Source of the DNA: Desulfobacterales bacterium
GTDB taxonomy: Bacteria > Desulfobacterota > Desulfobacteria > Desulfobacterales > C00003106
Direction of reading: 5' to 3'
Length of the DNA: 12,918 nt
Assembly: GCA_030594505.1 (NCBI GenBank)
Contig: JAUVFC010000021.1
Coordinates: 1-12,918 of the forward strand
Position numbers and translations under genes: made by a program. The notes under the pieces are model-generated. The model was not told the origin of the DNA and did not search any database. It saw only the letters and a list, made by a program, of their open reading frames with translations. This document shows, piece after piece, positions 1-6,144 of this stretch (position 1 is its first letter; each line of letters begins with the position of its first letter).

Positions 1-2
1 AG

Positions 3-539
3 AACGCCAAGTCCACCAAGATGGTCCACATCACCGAATTTACGGCTGACCTTATCAAAAATAATAAATTGAAACTCGATCCGAGCAGGAACGATCACGT
101 GAAAGTAACGTTCCATGATTCGTGCAATCCCGCCAGAGCCATGGGGCTCCTGGAAGAGCCACGGTATGTCATCAAGAACGTGTGTAATAATTTTTATGAG
201 ATGCCGGACAATACCATTAGGGAGCAGACCTTCTGCTGCGGAGGCGGGGCCGGCCTGGGTACGGAAGAAATGATGGAAATGAGGCTGCGAGGAGGATTGC
301 CCAGGGGTAATGCCGTAAGATATGTGCAAGAGAAGCATGGCGTGAACCGCCTTGGCTGTGTTTGTGCTATTGATAGGGCAACCCTTGTAACCTTATGCGA
401 CTACTGGGCTCCAGGGGTGCAGGTTACGGGCGTTCACGAGCTGGTGGCCAACGCTTTGGTACTTGATGGAGAGAATAAGGACCGGACAACAGATTTTCGC
501 GGAGAACCCCTAAAAGGAATGGAGGGTGAGGAGGAATAA
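3..539 (+). CDS. dsrK: DsrK, C-terminal part (5' end outside window)
   Basis: This is the last 178 residues of DsrK, the cytoplasmic HdrD-like iron-sulfur subunit of the DsrMKJOP membrane complex, which is thought to pass electrons from quinol towards the DsrC trisulfide or heterodisulfide. The frame is open from position 3; ATG 21 is internal. The visible part is the second CCG-type cysteine domain: a HDSCNPARAMG segment, the CCGGGAGLG motif and a CVCAIDRATL segment, which in this family bind a noncubane or special [4Fe-4S] cluster. The MEMRLRGGLPRGNAV stretch is typical of DsrK rather than of methanogen HdrD. The stop codon overlaps the dsrJ ATG by one base, and the dsrJ ribosome-binding site lies inside the last dsrK codons. 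DsrM and the ferredoxin-like N-terminus of DsrK are expected upstream. Identification is from remembered family sequences and from the following dsrJOP genes. Confidence 0.93.
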   Translation, partial: NAKSTKMVHITEFTADLIKNNKLKLDPSRNDHVKVTFHDSCNPARAMGLLEEPRYVIKNVCNNFYEMPDNTIREQTFCCGGGAGLGTEEMMEMRLRGGLPRGNAVRYVQEKHGVNRLGCVCAIDRATLVTLCDYWAPGVQVTGVHELVANALVLDGENKDRTTDFRGEPLKGMEGEEE

Positions 540-934
540 TGTACGACAAAAAAGTAATCATCCCCGGGATTGTTATCTTTCTCTGGCTGTTCTTGCTGCC
601 GTTCTGGTATAATATGGGGAAGGCAACCCCTCCACCGGAACCAAAAACCGATACGCCCGTCATCAAACAACTGACAGAGAAGAAATGCATAGAAGATACC
701 TTATTCATGAAGACTTCCCATATGCAACTGCTCAACGATTGGAGAGATTCGGTTGTGCGTGAACGCAATAGAGTTCACACAGCGAGCAATGGGAAGCAGT
801 ATGAAATGAGTCTTCAAAAAGAGTGTATGAACTGCCATTCAAATAAGAGCGAGTTTTGCGATAAGTGTCACGATTACGTGGCGGTGAAACCGTACTGCTG
901 GGACTGCCATCTCGAACCGAAGGAGAAAAAGTGA
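539..934 (+). CDS. dsrJ: DsrJ, triheme c-type cytochrome subunit
   Basis: DsrJ is the small periplasmic triheme cytochrome c of the DsrMKJOP complex. The 131-residue protein has an uncleaved-looking N-terminal membrane anchor (about residues 6-25) and three heme-binding CXXCH motifs: CMNCH at 96-100, CDKCH at 107-111 and CWDCH at 120-124. Cys50, in a KKCIED context, is outside these motifs. It corresponds in position to the conserved Cys that in Allochromatium DsrJ (Cys46, from memory) is a distal ligand of one heme. The HM pair at 61-62 is another candidate distal ligand. A GAGGAGG ribosome-binding site at 528-534 precedes the ATG by 4 nt. The gene overlaps dsrK by one base and dsrO by one base, so the three are transcribed and probably translated together. 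Length and motif layout are normal for the family. Confidence 0.95.
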   Translation: MYDKKVIIPGIVIFLWLFLLPFWYNMGKATPPPEPKTDTPVIKQLTEKKCIEDTLFMKTSHMQLLNDWRDSVVRERNRVHTASNGKQYEMSLQKECMNCHSNKSEFCDKCHDYVAVKPYCWDCHLEPKEKK

Positions 935-1701
935 TGGAAAACAGCCGAAGAAAATTCTTGAAGATAGCTGGAATCTCCGTATTGGGGCTTGGGGTTAAGC
1001 CGGTTGTCGATGTGGTTGCGAGCGAGGAACCGCAAAAGTATGCTCCGAATGCAGAGGCGTTGAGGGGAAAAAGGTGGGCCATGGTCGTTGACACCCGTAA
1101 GTGTAAAAACGACTGTACAGACTGCATAACAGCCTGCCACACTATTCACAATGTTCCTGATATAAAGAATCCAAAGCATGAGGTCAAATGGATCTGGGCT
1201 GAGAAGTACGGGCATGTCTTCCCGGGCCAGGAACACGAATACCTTGACCACAGCGTGGAGAACCGGCCTTTTATGGTCCTTTGCAATCACTGTGATGATC
1301 CCGCCTGTGTAAGGGTATGTCCTACAAAGGCCACATTTAAGCGCGAAGACGGTATTGTCTTAATGGACATGCATCGTTGCATAGGGTGTAGGTTCTGTAT
1401 GGCCGCGTGCCCGTTTGGAGCACGGAGCTTCAATTGGATGGATCCCCGGCCTTTTGTGAAAGACGAAAATGCGAAGTTTCCCACAAGAATGAAAGGGGTC
1501 GTGGAAAAGTGTAATTTCTGCGCGGAGAGGCTCGCCGAAGGACTTATGCCCGCGTGCGTGGAAGCATGCAAGGACAAGGCATTGATTTTTGGTGACCTTG
1601 AAGACCCTAGCTCTGAGGTAAGGAAGATACTGAGTTCGAATTATACAATTCGACGGAAGCCGGAGCTTGGCACAAATCCAATGGTTTATTACATAGTGTG
1701 A
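934..1701 (+). CDS. dsrO: DsrO, Tat-exported four-cluster ferredoxin-like subunit
   Basis: DsrO is the periplasmic iron-sulfur subunit of DsrMKJOP that partners with the NrfD-like protein DsrP. I start it at ATG 934, which overlaps the dsrJ stop by one base and has AAGGAG at 920-925. An in-frame upstream ATG at 865 lies inside dsrJ and has no supporting site. The 255-residue protein begins with a twin-arginine signal (SRRKFLK at residues 4-10, then a hydrophobic stretch to about residue 28). Four cysteine groups for four [4Fe-4S] clusters follow: C57/61/64/68, C117/120/125/129, C149/152/155/159 and C193/196/208/212. This is the pattern of DmsB/NrfC/HybA-type proteins. The Tat signal places it on the outer face of the inner membrane, next to DsrJ. 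No key residue is missing. Confidence 0.95.
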   Translation: MENSRRKFLKIAGISVLGLGVKPVVDVVASEEPQKYAPNAEALRGKRWAMVVDTRKCKNDCTDCITACHTIHNVPDIKNPKHEVKWIWAEKYGHVFPGQEHEYLDHSVENRPFMVLCNHCDDPACVRVCPTKATFKREDGIVLMDMHRCIGCRFCMAACPFGARSFNWMDPRPFVKDENAKFPTRMKGVVEKCNFCAERLAEGLMPACVEACKDKALIFGDLEDPSSEVRKILSSNYTIRRKPELGTNPMVYYIV

Positions 1702-1708
1702 GGTGACT

Positions 1709-2857
1709 ATGCTTGAAAAGGCGCTAACTGGAAAAAGAAGATATTGGACATGGGTATTCTTTCTGCTCGGTATTATAGGGGCGGGCTTTGTTACGTACCT
1801 GTGGCAGTTAAAACAAGGGTTGAGTATAACCGGCATGAGCAGGGACGTTTCATGGGGCTTTTATATATCTCAATTCACATACCTTGTTGGAGTTGCGGCC
1901 TCGGCTGTGATGCTGGTCATACCCTATTACCTTCATCACTATAAGAAGTTTGGCAAGATGATGATTTTGGGAGAGTTTGTAGCGGTTGCAGCCGTGACAA
2001 TGTGCTTGCTGTTCATTATTGTCGATCTCGGCCAGCCGCAGCGTGCCATGAACGTAATCTTGTACCCGACACCCGGATCGATCCTGTTCTGGGATATGCT
2101 TGTTTTGAACGGGTACCTCTTTATAAATATTATTGTCGCCTGGACCGCGCTTGGGGCAGAGCGCCAAGGTATTGCCCCGCCGCTATGGATAAAGCCTTTT
2201 ATATATCTGTCCATCCCGTGGGCTATCAGTATTCATACTGTTACGGCATTTTTGTATGCCGGTCTTCCAGGCAGGCATTATTGGTTGACAGCGATTCTGG
2301 CTGCCCGCTTCCTTGCCTCGGCGTTTTGTTCCGGCCCGGCGATCCTTGTCTTGCTGATGCTTATTGTGAAAAAACTGACTAAATTTGACGCCGGCAAGGA
2401 GGCCCTTCAAGCGCTGACAAAGATTATTGCGTATGCAATGTTCTTAAATGTATTTTTCGTATTCCTTGAACTCTTTACCGCCTTTTACAGCAATATACCA
2501 GGGCATATGCACAGCTTCGAGTACCTTTTCCACGGCGACGGGGTACTGGTTCCATTTATGTGGACCTCTGCCGTGCTCGGAATAATCTCCCTTGCCTTAC
2601 TGATTCCTTCCAGTACGCGTAACAATGTAAAAATCCTGGTGCCGACACTTGTGATGCTTATCATTGCTACCTGGATAGACAAGGGGCTTGGTCTGGTGGC
2701 GGGCGGTTTTATACCGAATCCTCTGGAACATATAACCGAGTATTTCCCGACAGGGTTTGAGCTGATGATTTCGCTTGGGGTGTATGCAACAGGCGCCTTA
2801 ATATTGACTGTGCTTTACAAGGTGGCTACTACAGTAAAGGAAGAGGCAGCAACCTAA
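1709..2857 (+). CDS. dsrP: DsrP, NrfD/PsrC-family integral membrane subunit
   Basis: DsrP is the polytopic membrane subunit of the NrfD family that handles quinones and passes electrons to or from DsrO. The sequence shows roughly ten strongly hydrophobic segments after a short basic N-terminus, with the family-typical SWGFYISQFTYLVGVAASAVM stretch near the start. An in-frame GTG at 1703 is possible. I prefer ATG 1709 because GAGGTGA at 1700-1706 matches the 16S anti-Shine-Dalgarno sequence in the correct register for that ATG. The product is then 382 residues, which is normal for DsrP. It is the last gene of the operon: it begins 7 nt after the dsrO stop and is followed at about 30 nt by an intrinsic terminator. 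Confidence 0.94.
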   Translation: MLEKALTGKRRYWTWVFFLLGIIGAGFVTYLWQLKQGLSITGMSRDVSWGFYISQFTYLVGVAASAVMLVIPYYLHHYKKFGKMMILGEFVAVAAVTMCLLFIIVDLGQPQRAMNVILYPTPGSILFWDMLVLNGYLFINIIVAWTALGAERQGIAPPLWIKPFIYLSIPWAISIHTVTAFLYAGLPGRHYWLTAILAARFLASAFCSGPAILVLLMLIVKKLTKFDAGKEALQALTKIIAYAMFLNVFFVFLELFTAFYSNIPGHMHSFEYLFHGDGVLVPFMWTSAVLGIISLALLIPSSTRNNVKILVPTLVMLIIATWIDKGLGLVAGGFIPNPLEHITEYFPTGFELMISLGVYATGALILTVLYKVATTVKEEAAT

Positions 2858-2886
2858 CTTTTTGTTCTGGTTTCTTATGAACCTAT

Positions 2887-2931
2887 AAAGCCGTGCTCAT
2901 TCCTGCATAGCAGGAGAGTGCGGCTTTTTTT
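2887..2931 (+). terminator. Intrinsic terminator of the dsrMKJOP operon
   Basis: A long hairpin lies here. The outer arm AAAGCCGTGCTC pairs with GAGTGCGGCTTT, with two G-T wobbles. The inner arm TCCTGC pairs with GCAGGA across an ATA loop. The 3' arm runs directly into seven T residues (2925-2931). This is a strong Rho-independent terminator on the + strand 30 nt after the dsrP stop, and it marks the end of the operon. There is no T-run on the opposite strand, so it should act in one direction only. Confidence 0.88.
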
Positions 2932-2959
2932 ATTGAGTCCTGAAAGACCCCGTCCTTGA

Positions 2960-2971
2960 GAGACCTTTGAA
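2960..2971 (+). repeat. Isolated copy of the MITE terminal motif
   Basis: GAGACCTTTGAA here is identical to the first 12 bases of the MITE-like element at 3271-3420 and is inverted relative to that element's right end. No matching full element surrounds it. It could be a relic end, or the left end of a larger unit (2960-3420) that would enclose the small Cys-rich gene. No direct repeat flanks that larger interval. Confidence 0.4.
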
Positions 2972-3027
2972 TGGTTTTCGGAAGTATTGGAGTGTTGGAA
3001 GTAATAGCTACAGGGGAAATGTATTAG

Positions 3028-3249
3028 TCAGGAGTTATGTAAACATACTACCTTATACTTGCACATGTATTGGTCACAATAAGACCTTGCCTTCCCAAAA
3101 CAATCAAAGTTGCCCTCCTTGAGTTGTTTTCTTCGTATTGTAGGGATAAGCAAATCCCGTGCGCAATTTTTGCATAAGCCGTGGCTGTAAGATACTGACG
3201 CTTTTTCTTTGATCCACGTTTTCTTACATTTTATACATTGATATGTCAT
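3028..3249 (-). CDS. Small Cys-rich zinc-ribbon-like protein, function unknown
   Basis: This is a 73-residue basic protein starting MTYQCIKCKKTW. It has two cysteine groups. The first is a classic ribbon pair, C5xxC8 and C26xxC29. The second is C50, C58, C63 and C69 near the C-terminus. The first four Cys suggest one structural zinc ribbon; the second four could bind another metal. There is no signal peptide or membrane segment, so it is probably cytoplasmic and may bind nucleic acid or protein. I chose ATG 3249 because the ribbon begins immediately after it; a GGGGGG run about 11 nt upstream is a possible ribosome-binding site. The ORF is open further upstream to 3288, but those residues are encoded by the inserted MITE-like element. 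The conserved-looking Cys spacing argues for a real gene, but I do not recognise a named family. Confidence 0.68.
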   Translation of the reverse strand: MTYQCIKCKKTWIKEKASVSYSHGLCKNCARDLLIPTIRRKQLKEGNFDCFGKARSYCDQYMCKYKVVCLHNS

Positions 3250-3265
3250 TGAATACTTGCCCCCC

Positions 3266-3270
3266 AATCT
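3266..3270. repeat. Left copy of putative target-site duplication (AATCT)
   Basis: AATCT directly abuts the left terminal inverted repeat and recurs directly after the right one at 3421-3425. Five bases can match by chance, but the exact abutment on both sides of perfect inverted ends makes a duplication the better explanation. Confidence 0.65.
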
Positions 3271-3420
3271 GAGACCTTTGAAAAACATCCTCTTTTGCCT
3301 CCCGCCATGGGCGGGACGTCAGGCTCAATTTTTAATCCTCAAAATACTCAATGTATTCCTCCGGTTAAAAATTTCGCCTTCCTTGACCTTAAACAAAATT
3401 GAACGTTTTTCAAAGGTCTC
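3271..3420. mobile_element. 150-bp MITE-like element with 16-bp terminal inverted repeats
   Basis: The left end GAGACCTTTGAAAAAC (3271-3286) and right end GTTTTTCAAAGGTCTC (3405-3420) are perfect inverted repeats of 16 bp. The 5-mer AATCT lies immediately outside both ends (3266-3270 and 3421-3425), as expected for a target-site duplication. The interior has no ORF but has further pairing: CCCGCC-ATG-GGCGGG at 3301-3315, AATTTTTAA (3327-3335) with TTAAAAATT (3365-3373), and AATAC-TCAAT-GTATT at 3343-3357. This architecture fits a non-autonomous miniature inverted-repeat transposable element. The transposase family is not identifiable here. It sits 21 bp upstream of the small Cys-rich gene's start codon, so it now forms that gene's leader or promoter region. 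Confidence 0.8.
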
Positions 3421-3425
3421 AATCT
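3421..3425. repeat. Right copy of putative target-site duplication (AATCT)
   Basis: This is the second AATCT, immediately outside the right inverted repeat of the MITE-like element. It pairs with 3266-3270. Confidence 0.65.
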
Positions 3426-3473
3426 GTGATCAAAATAAATATAACACATTTTTTTAGTTTAGCAATAAAAAAT

Positions 3474-3523
3474 ATATACAACATATTGTGTATATAGTTT
3501 TTCTAATATACAACAATTGGTAT
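3474..3523 (+). promoter_or_regulatory. Two similar AT-rich palindromes upstream of the 276-aa gene
   Basis: The gene-free stretch 3426-3634 is very AT-rich. It contains ATATAC...GTATAT (3474-3479 and 3490-3495) and a related ATAC...GTAT (3508-3511 and 3520-3523). The two share a TATACAACA core, and their centres are about 31 bp apart, close to three helical turns. They could be a tandem operator or binding site 110-160 bp ahead of the start codon at 3635. The base composition raises the chance of accidental palindromes. I see no confident -35/-10 pair in the remaining sequence. Confidence 0.35.
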
Positions 3524-3634
3524 TATAAAGAAACCCGGTTTAATTTTTCCTCTTCTTAGTCTAATCTTAATGTTAAAAACGCTCTTTTAAAAACGTTGAG
3601 CTTCAGGTAAAATAAAATTAAAGGAGAGATTTAC

Positions 3635-4465
3635 ATGGAAACTTCCGCAGCACACGACAAAAGGATCTTAGATTTCAGGAAGTCTTTGCAAACCAAGATA
3701 TTTTTGAACCGGTTGATTCAAAGGCTCAGAACCGAATTGAGTTCACAGGCAGATGGGTTTGATAGGGAAAGGACCAAAAAATTAAAGGACGGGCTCCGCG
3801 AGCTGCTTGCGCGTACCGAATTTGAAATGAGAAAGGAGCGTAGCCTGGAGCTGTATGTGGCAACAGGGCCGGATGGGTCCCAGGAGATCCTCGTGCTGGG
3901 CAGAGAACTTCCGTTGTACCATGGAACCACGGTAGAAGATGTTGCCATGCGCAAGGATCCGTGGATCAATGAGATGGTCAAGCTGCGGAACATAAAGAAG
4001 ATTCTTGTCGACAAGGACATATTGTTTGCTCGCGGCACCGACACCCTTGATGTCCTTTATCAGCGCGGGCTATCACTATTGAACTTGGAATTTACGCCGG
4101 AAGACATTTTTGGGATTCGTGACGAGGGATTAGCTGCCCTGCATCGAGGGGATGCCGACGGCGTGTTAGAGATGTTGGAGCTGCTGTTTGAGCTGACAGG
4201 GTATAAGGAAGTTACATCAGGGTTTGTCAAAAAGGGATATAAGATATATGGAAAACCCAAAGGCGAGACAGAAAGTGCGGGGTTTTCCAACCTTATTATG
4301 GTTAATGAGTTGGATGGTCAACTCAAGGCGATTATGGGTGATTTTATTCGGACAAGTATTGCAGCGTCGGAATTGTTCGGGCAGGTTGCAAAGGGGGCGA
4401 AAGAGCCTGATATGGCTGATGCTGATGTGGTTGAATTTTTAGTGAAAGAGGTGTTGGGGGATTAG
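3635..4465 (+). CDS. Soluble protein of unknown family, 276 aa
   Basis: I do not recognise the family. The start is well supported: AAGGAG at 3620-3625 lies about 10 nt before ATG 3635, and no alternative start is needed. The product has no signal peptide, transmembrane segment or cysteine cluster. The first 70 residues are highly charged and likely helical (KDGLRELLARTEFEMRKERS region). The middle has alternating beta-like stretches (SLELYVATG, EILVLGRELPLYHG, KKILVDKDILFARG). The C-terminal third is again acidic and helical. It is probably a cytoplasmic alpha/beta protein. It stands alone, with a 213-bp AT-rich upstream region after the MITE-like element and 131 bp before yraN, so it is probably a single-gene transcript. 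Codon use looks like that of the neighbours. Existence as a gene is likely; function is unknown. Confidence 0.8.
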   Translation: METSAAHDKRILDFRKSLQTKIFLNRLIQRLRTELSSQADGFDRERTKKLKDGLRELLARTEFEMRKERSLELYVATGPDGSQEILVLGRELPLYHGTTVEDVAMRKDPWINEMVKLRNIKKILVDKDILFARGTDTLDVLYQRGLSLLNLEFTPEDIFGIRDEGLAALHRGDADGVLEMLELLFELTGYKEVTSGFVKKGYKIYGKPKGETESAGFSNLIMVNELDGQLKAIMGDFIRTSIAASELFGQVAKGAKEPDMADADVVEFLVKEVLGD

Positions 4466-4596
4466 AAAATAGAGGTCAGAGAAAAAACACTAATGAATCG
4501 AATTAATCAATCTTTTTTTCTTTAAGCTTTGAGCTTCAACGCTTTTGCGTCAGGGATCGGAATTTTCGGACAGTCTTTTATGAAAGGCCGGGTTTT

Positions 4597-4962
4597 ATGA
4601 CTGATCAACGGCGCTCCCTTGGAAAACGTGGCGAGGATATGGCTGTCTCATATTTGAAGAAAAATGGTTATAAAATTATAGAGCAAAATTATAGATCAAA
4701 ACTCGGAGAAATAGACATCATTGCCCGTGAGGATGGCGCGCTTGCATTTATTGAGGTAAAGACACGATATACTAATCGGTTTGGTAGCCCCAAGGGAGCT
4801 ATAACACAAAAAAAGAAGAGAAAGGTATCTATGGTTGCACTGGAATATCTGAAAAAAACAAAACAGATGGGGCATAAGGCACGCTTTGACGTAGTTGCCG
4901 TTCATATCTGCCCGGATCCTGTAATCGAACTTATCAAAAATGCCTTCAATCTTGCCTACTGA
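4597..4962 (+). CDS. yraN: YraN family (UPF0102) nuclease-fold protein
   Basis: This 121-residue protein matches the UPF0102/YraN family, whose members have a Holliday-junction-resolvase/restriction-endonuclease-like fold and no firmly established role. Visible family marks are GKRGED at residues 9-14, the acidic LGEIDIIARE block (Glu38 and Asp40), FIEVKTR (Glu53 and Lys55), which together resemble a PD-(D/E)XK active site, and RFDVVAV near residue 97. Length is normal. There is no strong ribosome-binding site ahead of ATG 4597; the position of GKRGEDMAVSYL shortly after the start supports it. Its end overlaps the upstream rsmI start codon by 23 bp, and the yraN-rsmI neighbourhood is common in bacteria. 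Confidence 0.9.
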   Translation: MTDQRRSLGKRGEDMAVSYLKKNGYKIIEQNYRSKLGEIDIIAREDGALAFIEVKTRYTNRFGSPKGAITQKKKRKVSMVALEYLKKTKQMGHKARFDVVAVHICPDPVIELIKNAFNLAY

Positions 4963-5824
4963 TCATAGCCCAACAAAGATGCCAGGCACCCTTTTTGTCG
5001 TTGCTACTCCTATTGGCAATCTGGATGATATTACCCTGAGAGCGCTTCGCATTCTTAATGAATCCGACCTGATCGCGGCGGAAGATACCCGGCATACCCG
5101 GAAACTTTTGCGCCATTACAAGATTTCTACTCCATTGGTTTCTTACCACGACCACAACAAGGAAACCCGGACCCCGGAATTGATTTCCAGGCTCCAAACA
5201 AAGGCGAATATCGCCTTGGTGACTGATGCCGGCACACCGGTAATATCAGACCCCGGTTTTTTTTTAATATGCAGGGCAATCGAGGCTGATATCCCTATAG
5301 TGCCTATACCAGGAGTGTGTGCTGCCATTACAGCGCTCAGCGTCTCAGGGCTCCCTTCGGATAAATTCTTGTTTGTGGGCTTTCTCCCAAGGAAAAAAAA
5401 TAAGAGGACGCAAGCCTTACAGGAATTAAAGGAAGAGACTAATACATTAATTTTTTACGAGTCGCCGCGCCGACTTTTGGCGACACTGTTAGAGTTGATC
5501 GATATTATGGGGGATAGAAAGGGCGTTTTTGCACGAGAACTTACCAAATACCACGAGGAGATTATTCGTGGGAGACTCTTCCAAATCATTGAGACTGTAA
5601 CAGACCGTACCTCAATCAAGGGAGAATGTACTCTCCTGATCGAAGGAAAAAAGGAGGAACAGGACACATCTCAGCCATCGGTTGTCGAACAACTCCGCAG
5701 ACTTCGGAACGATCCCGATATTTCACTCAAAGACGCGGTGAAAATCGTTGTAGAAGAGTATGGGCTATCTCGGAACAGAGTTTATCGCGAGGCCCTTAAG
5801 ATATGGAAAGGATATCCGATATAA
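4940..5824 (+). CDS. rsmI: 16S rRNA (cytidine1402-2'-O)-methyltransferase RsmI
   Basis: RsmI transfers a methyl group from SAM to the 2'-O of C1402 in the decoding centre of 16S rRNA. The sequence carries all family blocks: VVATPIGNLDDITLRAL, LIAAEDTRHTRKLL, ALVTDAGTPVISDPG, IPGVCAAITALSVSGLPSDKF (the tetrapyrrole-methylase-like SAM site), FYESPRRL and FARELTKYHEEIIRG. The C-terminal helical domain extends to the end at a normal length (294 residues, or 281 from the inner start). The start is uncertain. ATG 4940 overlaps yraN by 23 bp, whereas ATG 4979 gives MPGTLFVV, just ahead of the conserved core. Neither has a clear ribosome-binding site, which suggests translational coupling to yraN. 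Confidence 0.94.
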   Translation: MPSILPTDHSPTKMPGTLFVVATPIGNLDDITLRALRILNESDLIAAEDTRHTRKLLRHYKISTPLVSYHDHNKETRTPELISRLQTKANIALVTDAGTPVISDPGFFLICRAIEADIPIVPIPGVCAAITALSVSGLPSDKFLFVGFLPRKKNKRTQALQELKEETNTLIFYESPRRLLATLLELIDIMGDRKGVFARELTKYHEEIIRGRLFQIIETVTDRTSIKGECTLLIEGKKEEQDTSQPSVVEQLRRLRNDPDISLKDAVKIVVEEYGLSRNRVYREALKIWKGYPI

Positions 5825-5825
5825 A

Positions 5826-5867
5826 GCTTTTTACGAAGCCATCAATTGTGATGCTCTCGTAAAAAGC
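5826..5867. repeat. Perfect-armed hairpin after rsmI
   Basis: GCTTTTTACGA (5826-5836) pairs with TCGTAAAAAGC (5857-5867). Inside it, CATCA (5840-5844) pairs with TGATG (5849-5853) around an ATTG loop. It begins 2 nt after the rsmI stop and could stabilise or end the transcript, but no T-run follows it, so it is not a canonical terminator. Its right arm is also the left arm of the larger palindrome that extends to 6041. Confidence 0.7.
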
Positions 5868-6041
5868 CTTCAATTCGCTTGCTTGGTCACTTTTTAGAGC
5901 TTCTAAGTTCGCTTCGCTAAATCGTAAAAACTCGGGCTAACGCCCTCAAACAGTTTACGATTTTGACGCTTCGCTTCACCAAGAAGCTCTAAGAAAAAAT
6001 GACCAAGATAAGCTCATCAAAGACTTTTTACGAGAGCATCA
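5849..6041. repeat. Long nested imperfect palindrome (intergenic repeat)
   Basis: This stretch between rsmI and the exported helical protein contains no gene. It is a nested inverted repeat with one common centre near 5940-5945. TGATGCTCTCGTAAAAAG (5849-5866) pairs with 6024-6041 over 18 bp. CTTGGTCA (5882-5889) pairs with TGACCAAG (6000-6007), AGAGCTTCT (5896-5904) with AGAAGCTCT (5982-5990), AAATCGTAAA (5919-5928) with TTTACGATTT (5954-5963), and GGGC with GCCC around TAAC at the centre (5934-5945). CGCTTCGCT also occurs as a direct repeat at 5910 and 5967. The structure resembles a dispersed palindromic element or MITE remnant, but no target duplication is clear. Confidence 0.75.
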
Positions 6042-6066
6042 ATTGTGGATTGGGTGACAATTGTTC

Positions 6067-6097
6067 TTGACAAACTAGACAGATTATTAGATATATT
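6067..6097 (+). promoter_or_regulatory. Candidate sigma-70 promoter for the exported helical protein
   Basis: A consensus TTGACA (-35) at 6067-6072 is followed by an AT-rich region with TATATT at 6092-6097 (19-nt spacer) or GATATA at 6090-6095 (17-nt spacer). Further TATAAT hexamers at 6097 and 6111 lack a well-placed -35. The -35 lies within TTGTTCTTGACAA, a small inverted repeat that could be a regulator site. The start codon is about 50 nt downstream. Confidence 0.5.
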
Positions 6098-6144
6098 ATA
6101 ATAAGTTACGTATAATAACTTAACTGTAGAAAGGAGAGTTCGCC

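Noticed and set aside
865..933. Upstream ATG extending dsrO by 23 residues
   Set aside because: The extension lies inside dsrJ, has no ribosome-binding site, and would push the Tat motif away from the N-terminus. ATG 934 has AAGGAG and the usual 1-base overlap.
3596..4538. TTGAGCTTCA present at both 3596-3605 and 4529-4538, flanking the 276-aa gene
   Set aside because: The shared stretch is only 10 bp with unrelated flanks, and no element structure supports attachment sites or an insertion.
5826..5867. Intrinsic terminator for rsmI
   Set aside because: The hairpin is strong, but no run of T follows the 3' arm on either strand, so I list it as a repeat/hairpin only.
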